Part shown: positions 19,994-25,159 of the stretch, one piece after another
Layout: every line of letters begins with the position of its first letter
Numbering within the stretch: position 1 is the stretch's first letter
Made by a program: the position numbers and the translations under genes
The notes under the pieces: model-generated
Told to the model about the DNA's origin: nothing
Seen by the model: the letters and a program-made list of their open reading frames with translations, nothing else
Database searches by the model: none
IMG/VR virus record: IMGVR_UViG_3300025881_000067
Coordinates: 1-27,379 of that record
Direction: 5' to 3' (one strand)
DNA from: a virus
DNA length: 27,379 nucleotides

Positions 19994-20160
19994 AAATACT
20001 TTTAATATTTTTAATATTATCAAATTGTGTAATAATTCGTGAACCCTACGAAATACAGGAAAATAAAAAAAAGTTAAATAATTATATACAAGATGTAGAA
20101 TATTATCCTAAACTTTTTAAGGTTTACAATGTTCCCTCGTATAATGTTTACTACAAATAA
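19990..20160 (+). CDS. Small candidate lipoprotein or secreted peptide
   Basis: A 56-residue frame whose ATG overlaps the methyltransferase stop (ATGA). It reads MKILLIFLILSNCVIIREPY ... NVPSYNVYYK: a short hydrophobic signal followed by LSNC, a non-canonical lipobox (Asn instead of Gly/Ala/Ser at -1). The rest is polar, with many tyrosines. The overlap and the signal sequence support a real gene; the lipidation is doubtful. It resembles the 111-residue lipoprotein upstream in being an early envelope product. Confidence 0.55.
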   Translation: MKILLIFLILSNCVIIREPYEIQENKKKLNNYIQDVEYYPKLFKVYNVPSYNVYYK

Positions 20161-20181
20161 AAATATTAATAATAAAATGAT

Positions 20182-20412
20182 ATGTTAGAAAAATTACCAA
20201 AAAACACACAAAAAAGTATTGAAGAGTTTATAAGAAAGTATTCTGTCAATCCTGATCAAGAACAGCGTTCTAAAATACAAGACGCAATTAAAAACTTCAA
20301 TGAAAGATCAGAGTTATTAAAAGATGAATTAAATATAATAGAATTAAAACTAAGTATTGCCAATATTTGCAATTTACCTGAAAAAAATAATCATGAAAAA
20401 AAAAGCAAGTAA
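20182..20412 (+). CDS. Small helical hypothetical protein
   Basis: A 76-residue protein (MLEKLPKNTQKSIEEFIRKY ... ELNIIELKLSIANICNLPEK), predicted to be a helical hairpin, with no recognised family. Its last codons overlap the start of a truncated HNH gene copy (20393-20437); the intact HNH gene downstream overlaps its own upstream neighbour in the same way. This suggests that the 76-residue gene once preceded an HNH gene directly. Confidence 0.65.
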   Translation: MLEKLPKNTQKSIEEFIRKYSVNPDQEQRSKIQDAIKNFNERSELLKDELNIIELKLSIANICNLPEKNNHEKKSK

Positions 20413-20437
20413 ACAAGAGCAGGCTTATATGGGGCTT
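20393..20437 (+). pseudogene. Truncated 5' copy of the HNH nuclease gene
   Basis: The first 15 codons of the HNH gene are present (MKKKASKQEQAYMGL), aligned to MKKKTSKQERAYMGL of the intact copy starting at 20781, with a few base changes. After GGGGCTT the sequence switches to the methyltransferase 3' end and meets a stop (CCC TGA), so no functional nuclease is made from it. The switch is at a 5-base microhomology, GGCTT. Confidence 0.85.
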
Positions 20438-20538
20438 CCCTGATGATTATGTTTCTATGGTTAGCAATACGCAAGGCTACAAAGGTCTTGGCAACTCCTT
20501 TACTGTGCCAGTAATTAAACATTTAATTCAATCAATAA
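20433..20538 (+). pseudogene. Duplicated 3' end of the methyltransferase gene
   Basis: Positions 20433-20538 are identical over 106 bases to 19880-19985 (offset 553). Translated in the parental frame it gives the motif X end of the methyltransferase, but no start or enzyme body is attached. It is followed at once by the 86-residue gene (ATG at 20540), in the same relation that the original has to the small lipoprotein gene. Confidence 0.95.
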
Positions 20539-20539
20539 A

Positions 20540-20800
20540 ATGACAAATAAAAACAAAGTATTAAAAGACTTATTAGTAAGTTATGAGGGGTTTTTATGTT
20601 TCTTACATAATAATCAATATAGACTTAAAAAACATAAAGATTATAGAGATTTTGTATTAGATCAGTGCAAAATAAGAATTGACGAATTAGAGAATTTTTA
20701 TAGTGAAATCATTGAAGAAGATGATATAACGGATGAATTTTGGGATAGGTTTCATTTATTCTTAAAAAAAGAAGATGACTATGAAGAAAAAGACAAGTAA
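20540..20800 (+). CDS. Acidic hypothetical protein
   Basis: An 86-residue helical protein: MTNKNKVLKDLLVSYEGFLC, then RDFVLDQCKIRIDELENFYS and EEDDITDEFWDRFHLF. It is acidic near the end; no family is recognised. It begins right after the duplicated methyltransferase tail, so it may have come with that tail from a related phage in which it followed the methyltransferase directly. Its end overlaps the start of the HNH gene by 20 bases. Confidence 0.65.
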   Translation: MTNKNKVLKDLLVSYEGFLCFLHNNQYRLKKHKDYRDFVLDQCKIRIDELENFYSEIIEEDDITDEFWDRFHLFLKKEDDYEEKDK

Positions 20801-21155
20801 ACAAGAGCGGGCTTATATGGGGCTTGTAGCTGAATTAGGCTGTATAATCTGTGGAGGAATACCAGAGATACACCACAACACTAAAAACAGGGGTTACGGT
20901 GCTAAATCTAGCAATTATGATATAATACCTTTGTGTGTTCGTCACCACCGAGGTGAAGAGGGCATCCACCATATAGGAGTTAAAACTTGGCAAGAAAAAT
21001 ATAAAGATCAAGATGATTTAGTAAAGGTGGTTAAAAGAAGTATTTATGAGTATATAGACTACAATGATTATCGAGAATACGAGGCGAAAAGAATTGGAAA
21101 GAGTATCGAAGAGATAGAAAATTATTTATTAAATAACCCAGCAGAAGAAAAATGA
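20781..21155 (+). CDS. Ref-like HNH endonuclease
   Basis: A 124-residue HNH nuclease. The metal/active region is CIICGGIPEIHHNTKNRGYG, then NYDIIPLCVRHHRGEEGIHH and IGVKTWQEKYKDQD: a CxxC zinc pair, the catalytic His pair, 'iPLC..HH' and the 'G.H..G...W..ky' end, as in the phage P1 Ref (RecA-dependent nuclease)-like family. I chose the ATG at 20781, two codons after the first possible ATG (20775), because the truncated copy at 20393 begins at the equivalent codon. The role is probably in recombination or DNA processing with the other nucleases of the operon. Its stop overlaps the next gene by 4 bases. Confidence 0.85.
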   Translation: MKKKTSKQERAYMGLVAELGCIICGGIPEIHHNTKNRGYGAKSSNYDIIPLCVRHHRGEEGIHHIGVKTWQEKYKDQDDLVKVVKRSIYEYIDYNDYREYEAKRIGKSIEEIENYLLNNPAEEK

Positions 21156-21358
21156 AAACAGCAAAAGAAAAGAATCAAGAAATAAATAATATTCAAAAAG
21201 AAAAAGATAAAATGGCTTCTAATGATAAATTATATAATGAAAGTATGTCAAAAGATTCTGGAAAAGATGCTACAGTGCCAAACACCATAATATCAAGATT
21301 TAAAATTCAAGGTATAATGCCTCTTGTGGAAACTCAAAAGGCTAGATATTGGTATTAA
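21152..21358 (+). CDS. Small hypothetical protein, last gene of the rightward operon
   Basis: A 68-residue hydrophilic protein (MKTAKEKNQEINNIQKEKDK ... GIMPLVETQKARYWY) that is lysine/glutamate/asparagine-rich at the start. No family is recognised. Its ATG overlaps the HNH stop by 4 bases. Its stop overlaps the stop of the convergent endolysin gene by 3 of 4 bases (21355-21358), leaving no room for a dedicated terminator between the two operons. Confidence 0.65.
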   Translation: MKTAKEKNQEINNIQKEKDKMASNDKLYNESMSKDSGKDATVPNTIISRFKIQGIMPLVETQKARYWY

Positions 21359-21768
21359 TCAATAATTTCAAAGTGTGGTAAATCATTGAATGTTTGATCT
21401 TTCATGATATTATCTGAATCCCAATCACCACCCCAACGGATTTTAATATTCATCTGGCTTGCTATCCCTTTAACATAACCAGCAAGTAAAATATATCTTT
21501 TGTGATTGTTCCAATCTATTGGATAAGGGCAAACATCTACAGCCTGACTAAGCTGTAAATTATGCTTACTTTCGCCTCCACGAAGCTTTGTTAAACCTTT
21601 TTTAAAAAAATACTCTTGTTCGCTGTTTGATCTATACCCGCCAATAATAGAGCAGTCAAAATGTTTTATGACTTCATTAAATAACTTTTGTAATCTCTTA
21701 TCGCAAGTTTTTAAATTAGCTAAAGATTGCTTAGAAAATTCATATTTAGGCTTTTTGTTCCAGAACAT
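21355..21768 (-). CDS. M15-family peptidase endolysin
   Basis: A 137-residue enzyme of the peptidase M15 type (L-alanyl-D-glutamate or VanY-like peptidase) that cuts peptide cross-links in the cell wall. Visible zinc motifs: GYRSNSEQEYFFKKG, then SKHNLQLSQAVDV (S-x-H-x6-D-type) and DLPHFEI with the second His. A 'WGGDWDSD' segment lies between. It has no signal peptide, so it needs the holin (23073-23489) to reach the wall. It is the last gene of the leftward lysis block and meets the rightward operon end to end. Confidence 0.92.
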   Translation of the reverse strand: MFWNKKPKYEFSKQSLANLKTCDKRLQKLFNEVIKHFDCSIIGGYRSNSEQEYFFKKGLTKLRGGESKHNLQLSQAVDVCPYPIDWNNHKRYILLAGYVKGIASQMNIKIRWGGDWDSDNIMKDQTFNDLPHFEIID

Positions 21769-21769
21769 A

Positions 21770-22159
21770 TTAGTTTAAGTTTTCTATTGTGTCTACTGTT
21801 ATTTTTAAGTTGTAATATTTAATTGTATCTTCAATTCTTTTTATATATTTAAAATCTTTTTTAGATTCGATAATTAATGAGCAAATACCGTGCTTGCCTG
21901 TAATTCTGCTATAGTATAATGCTTGAGATAAACACTCATGATGTTTTTTGGCAAAATCATATTCTATTACTGAATATTTTGTCTCACAATCCACCCTGCC
22001 ACCATCGACCAGAGTTTCTATACTTCCCCCAATTCTGCCACAATCGACTACCTGATAGTCTCTTTCTTTTAATTTAGTCTTGGCGTGTGATAAGTTTGTA
22101 AAAAGGAAAAAGCTGGTAAATATTAAAATAATAGAAATAGATTTTTTAATTATTTGCAT
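21770..22159 (-). CDS. Exported PD-(D/E)XK-like protein
   Basis: A 129-residue protein with a signal peptide (MQIIKKSISIILIFTSFFLF ending around SHA-K) and a mature part containing IGGSIETLVDGGRVDCETKY, SVIEYDFAKKHHECLSQALY and YSRITGKHGICSLIIESKKD. The layout G-x-x-E, Asp, then E-x-D plus a 'K..E.l.Qal.Y' helix is that of PD-(D/E)XK-fold nuclease-like domains, which I recall in small exported proteins of phages and bacteria. It would act in the periplasm. It ends 2 bases before the endolysin start (21768). Catalysis is inferred from pattern only. Confidence 0.65.
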   Translation of the reverse strand: MQIIKKSISIILIFTSFFLFTNLSHAKTKLKERDYQVVDCGRIGGSIETLVDGGRVDCETKYSVIEYDFAKKHHECLSQALYYSRITGKHGICSLIIESKKDFKYIKRIEDTIKYYNLKITVDTIENLN

Positions 22160-22161
22160 TT

Positions 22162-22485
22162 TTATTTATTAATTTTTTTTATCCAACCCATTTTATCAAA
22201 CAAGAATATCATTATATTAACAAAAGATGCAATTAATAATACTTGACTTATCAATCCTCCAAAAATATTAGCAATAAATCCAAAAAGCAATGTATTAAAA
22301 AATAAGACAATCGCAGGGCTTTCTAACAAGATTCTAATTCTGCTGTCGTTTTCAAAAACCTTTCGCCAGAAAAAAGTTAATTCTGTTAAAGTATTAATGT
22401 AAAAAGTATAACACAAATTAATTGTTTTTTTAAGAAAAGATTTAGCTTTACTTTTTTTTATTACTATTAAGTTATCGTCTGTCAT
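22162..22485 (-). CDS. Small membrane protein in lysis block
   Basis: A 107-residue protein with a soluble, basic N-terminus (MTDDNLIVIKKSKAKSFLKK) and two or three hydrophobic stretches, the clearest being AIVLFFNTLLFGFIANIFGG and QVLLIASFVNIMIFLFD, with a lysine-rich end (KKINK). It is not recognised. It lies 2 bases before the exported PD-(D/E)XK-like gene and may be a second holin/antiholin or a membrane anchor in lysis. Confidence 0.65.
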   Translation of the reverse strand: MTDDNLIVIKKSKAKSFLKKTINLCYTFYINTLTELTFFWRKVFENDSRIRILLESPAIVLFFNTLLFGFIANIFGGLISQVLLIASFVNIMIFLFDKMGWIKKINK

Positions 22486-22509
22486 ATTAAAAAATTAATT
22501 CGTCGTCCA

Positions 22510-23073
22510 TTAAAAATATTTATTATATACTATACCAAAAGCATTTTTAATATTAAACTCATTATTACGATCAAACCAATACAATCCATAATAATTATTA
22601 TCTTTAAATAATCCAAAGCCAAGACCAGCTAAAACTGCTGATTTTTTAGTTATGACTCCTTGGTAGTTATCATATATATTGGCGTTAGATATTATTATGG
22701 CTGGTGATATATTGCCAACAGGGGAGATAAAAGTGTAACCTGTTGAACAACTATCGTTTAAAATTTTTCTTTCTATTTTTCCACCTGAAAATCTAATTTT
22801 TACTGGCTGTTGAAATACTCTATTAGTTGAACAACTTATAAAAGCTTTTTCTTTAAATGTAGTTATTCCTACATGAGCAGATTTTAATTGATCTTTTAAT
22901 CTTCCAAGATGTTCATTTTTGTTTATTTGACTACCTTCACTATTGTAATATGTAATTGATTTACCAATAAAAGCTTTGTATTTTATTTCGCTTGCATCTG
23001 AATTTTCAATTATTACTAGCAAAATAATTAAGATTATGCAATAAAGCATTGTGTTTAATACTATATTTCTCAT
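22510..23073 (-). CDS. Exported hypothetical protein
   Basis: A protein of 187 residues from the ATG at 23073 (chosen because it makes a TAATG overlap with the holin stop, as elsewhere in this genome; an upstream ATG at 23094 would add 7 residues). The signal peptide is MRNIVLNTMLYCIILIILLV with a cleavage site probably near SDASE. The mature part is beta-rich (YKAFIGKSITYYNSEGSQIN, GITTFKEKAFISCSTNRV, then NYYGLYWFDRNNEFNIKNAF) with two cysteine pairs candidates. No family is recognised; an outer-membrane or periplasmic role is inferred from the signal. Confidence 0.65.
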   Translation of the reverse strand: MRNIVLNTMLYCIILIILLVIIENSDASEIKYKAFIGKSITYYNSEGSQINKNEHLGRLKDQLKSAHVGITTFKEKAFISCSTNRVFQQPVKIRFSGGKIERKILNDSCSTGYTFISPVGNISPAIIISNANIYDNYQGVITKKSAVLAGLGFGLFKDNNYYGLYWFDRNNEFNIKNAFGIVYNKYF

Positions 23074-23489
23074 TATTCTTTTATTTTTTTCCACTCTCTT
23101 ATACCCTTTTCCGCTGATCTGCCAATAACATAACCACCTAAGCCAATTTTGACAATACTAAATAGTTCTTCTACAATATCTGGATTGTTTATTAAATATT
23201 CAGGAGCTAATCCAAAGAAGTAACTGACCACCAACCCCACTAAAGTTAGCATTACTAAAGGTCGCCAATTTCTTTGTAGCCAAGACTCGCCCTGTGCTTC
23301 GGCTGTTATGATTTTAGATTGTGCTTGTATTAGTTCTTTTTGATAATCTAATAATTTAAAAGATAACTCTGCCTCTATCTTTTTAATATCTTTTTGCAGT
23401 TCGAGCTTTTCTTCGTCTGATGTGTGTACTTTGTCTATAAGCCCCGTGATAGGTTTTATAACATCGCTTACTATATTAAATAAGTTCAT
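23073..23489 (-). CDS. GTA-type 3TM holin
   Basis: A 138-residue protein of the GTA_holin_3TM (Holin_3TMs) family. It shows an amphipathic, coiled-coil N-terminal part (DEEKLELQKDIKKIEAELSF), the signature AEAQGESWLQRNWRPLVMLT, hydrophobic segments (about 90-110 and 116-135) and GLGGYVIGRSAEKGIREWKK at the end. The 'S.lqr.WRP' motif is typical of gene transfer agents and phages of alphaproteobacteria. It makes holes in the inner membrane so the M15 endolysin can reach the wall. Confidence 0.9.
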   Translation of the reverse strand: MNLFNIVSDVIKPITGLIDKVHTSDEEKLELQKDIKKIEAELSFKLLDYQKELIQAQSKIITAEAQGESWLQRNWRPLVMLTLVGLVVSYFFGLAPEYLINNPDIVEELFSIVKIGLGGYVIGRSAEKGIREWKKIKE

Positions 23490-23515
23490 AAATAAATTAT
23501 TGATTTATAATTATA

Positions 23516-23797
23516 TTACTTTTTATCGTTTATCAATTCAAGTAATAACTTTTCTACATGTTTTTGATTGTTTTTATCATGTCTTTTTACTCCTTCAACT
23601 GCATTGTCAAGCTGTTTTTTTAATCGTTCTATTTCTTGCTCTTGATTTTTTTGATTATGACTTTTTAACTCTTCAATCTCTTTTTTATTTTGTTCTGATT
23701 GCATATTTAATTTATATACAAAAAACAAGACAATTATTATAAAAGGGGTCAGTTCAGAATTTGTTATTAATGATGCAATTTTTATTATAATGTCCAC
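23516..23797 (-). CDS. Membrane-anchored coiled-coil protein, candidate i-spanin
   Basis: A 93-residue protein with one N-terminal membrane segment (about residues 17-30, TPFIIIVLFFVYKLNM) and a long charged coiled coil (KEIEELKSHNQKNQEQEIER onward). This topology (short N-terminal inner-membrane anchor, periplasmic coiled coil) is that of an inner-membrane spanin, which fuses inner and outer membranes at the end of lysis. No lipoprotein partner is nested inside it. It overlaps the upstream exported gene by 13 bases and is followed by the 3TM holin. Confidence 0.65.
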   Translation of the reverse strand: MDIIIKIASLITNSELTPFIIIVLFFVYKLNMQSEQNKKEIEELKSHNQKNQEQEIERLKKQLDNAVEGVKRHDKNNQKHVEKLLLELINDKK

Positions 23798-24357
23798 AAC
23801 ATTTTATCTTTAATGTTATTACTTAAATTTTCTAAAAGTTTTTTTATTTTTTCATTACTGCATTTTTTTTCTTTGTTTGTGTTTGTTAAAATATAAACAA
23901 TTATTGTTCCTCTGTAATTTTTTATTACAGTAAAGCCTAAATTTTTTATTTTTCTATTTGTTGAAACTATCATATTTTGTATTGTCTTACAATTTGGTAA
24001 TTGATTAATATTATCAAATATTCTAGCTTTTTTGTCTTGTGTTGCGTTTATGAAGGAATATGTACATTTATCTATTTCTTTTTTTTCTTTGTATGCAATA
24101 TTGCCCTGCTTAACATCATTAATAAAATTATCATCTATAAGTGTAAATAGTTTTGAGTAGTTGTATGTTTTAGTGAAAAATCCTCCTACAGGAATTACTG
24201 ATAAATAATATCCTGCACCGCATTGTTTTAATACTTTTGTTATTTCTTTTTGCTCGTAATCATAAAAAGCCCTAATATTAGACCTGTTATAATCTAAATA
24301 TAGTAAGCAAGATAAGACAAAAATTAATGAAAACGAAAGGCAAGGTATTTTTCTCAT
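23785..24357 (-). CDS. Exported or lipidated hypothetical protein
   Basis: A 190-residue protein whose first 20 residues (MRKIPCLSFSLIFVLSCLLY) look like a signal peptide, perhaps with a lipobox VLSC. The mature part is basic and contains GAGYYLSVIPVGGFFTKTYN and several cysteines. No family is recognised. It starts 4 bases before the NlpC/P60-like gene ends and overlaps the coiled-coil gene by 13 bases. If lipidated it could be the outer-membrane partner of the candidate spanin; this is speculative. Confidence 0.6.
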   Translation of the reverse strand: MRKIPCLSFSLIFVLSCLLYLDYNRSNIRAFYDYEQKEITKVLKQCGAGYYLSVIPVGGFFTKTYNYSKLFTLIDDNFINDVKQGNIAYKEKKEIDKCTYSFINATQDKKARIFDNINQLPNCKTIQNMIVSTNRKIKNLGFTVIKNYRGTIIVYILTNTNKEKKCSNEKIKKLLENLSNNIKDKMLWTL

Positions 24358-24361
24358 GTTG

Positions 24362-24928
24362 TTATAATTCGATTATATCTGCACCCATATTAAGTAATAT
24401 AGCGGCAAGTTCGTTAGGAGTTAAAGTCTTTGGTAGTTCTTTTATTTTTCCTATTTTATAATCTGGATAAGCAGCATATTTAGAGCAAAAGAAATCTTTT
24501 ATTTTAGATTTTTTTAAAAATGCAACTTTTAATCTTGATGGCAAAAAGTTCTCAAAATAAGAAATTGTCGCCTGTAATGCGTTATATTTTTTACCTAACT
24601 GATCTTCCAAAGATTTGTTTATATAGGTTGCTATAGTCTCTGAATAAGCTACATTCAGCCTAATAATAAAAACCCTTGTATAACTTTTATTATATTTTAT
24701 TCTTTCGTTTGCTAGAGTCTTTATGCAACCCTTTCTTTTCCTATCCCAAAATGCACTACCTAAGCACTCGTAAATATAACCTTTGCTATATCTTGCACAA
24801 TGCTCAAATTTATACTTCCTTTCTTTTATGTTTATCTCAACCCCAGTAAATCTTTGTATAATCGATCTAAACAAATATTTAAATCTAAATCTTGATTGAA
24901 AAAATATAAAATCGTTTTCCTCAAACAT
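24362..24928 (-). CDS. Permuted NlpC/P60-like (YiiX-type) cysteine hydrolase
   Basis: A 188-residue protein with the layout of circularly permuted papain-fold (YiiX/YebB-like, NlpC/P60 superfamily) enzymes: an early His in KFEHCARYSKGYIYECLGSA (about residues 42-60), a middle YNALQATISYFENFL, and the Cys in FFCSKYAAYPDYKIG near residue 150. In this superfamily the permutation puts the His before the Cys. A ligand could be a peptide or acylated target; a peptidoglycan role is inferred from the tail/lysis context. It has no signal peptide. Of the three expected catalytic residues, His and Cys are plausible. Confidence 0.65.
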   Translation of the reverse strand: MFEENDFIFFQSRFRFKYLFRSIIQRFTGVEINIKERKYKFEHCARYSKGYIYECLGSAFWDRKRKGCIKTLANERIKYNKSYTRVFIIRLNVAYSETIATYINKSLEDQLGKKYNALQATISYFENFLPSRLKVAFLKKSKIKDFFCSKYAAYPDYKIGKIKELPKTLTPNELAAILLNMGADIIEL

Positions 24929-24930
24929 AA

Positions 24931-25158
24931 TTAAGAAGTAAGTTCATTTAAAAAATCTGCAAATTCTTGCTTTTCTTCTACAGTTGCGTTTTCTATGTAA
25001 AACTCGTCGCTTTGAATATCTTGTATCATATTAATTAAGTTTTCTTTTTTTCGCTTTATTTCTTCTGGCAAAGTTTCTTTATAATCTTTTTTTGCTAAAT
25101 TAAAGTTAGTTAATTTGTTTATTAGTTCGTTTTTATTTGTTAAATTTTTTAGTGTCAT
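24931..25158 (-). CDS. Small hypothetical protein after tail fibre
   Basis: A 75-residue protein from ATG at 25158 (MTLKNLTNKNELINKLTNFN...), chosen because it lies one base after the tail-fibre stop; the earlier ATG at 25194 would overlap the fibre by 35 bases. It is charged and helical, rich in glutamate and lysine (EEIKRKKENLINMIQDIQSD, then EEKQEFADFLNELTS). No family is recognised. As a gene placed right behind the fibre, a fibre-assembly chaperone is possible. Confidence 0.65.
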   Translation of the reverse strand: MTLKNLTNKNELINKLTNFNLAKKDYKETLPEEIKRKKENLINMIQDIQSDEFYIENATVEEKQEFADFLNELTS

Positions 25159-25159
25159 T

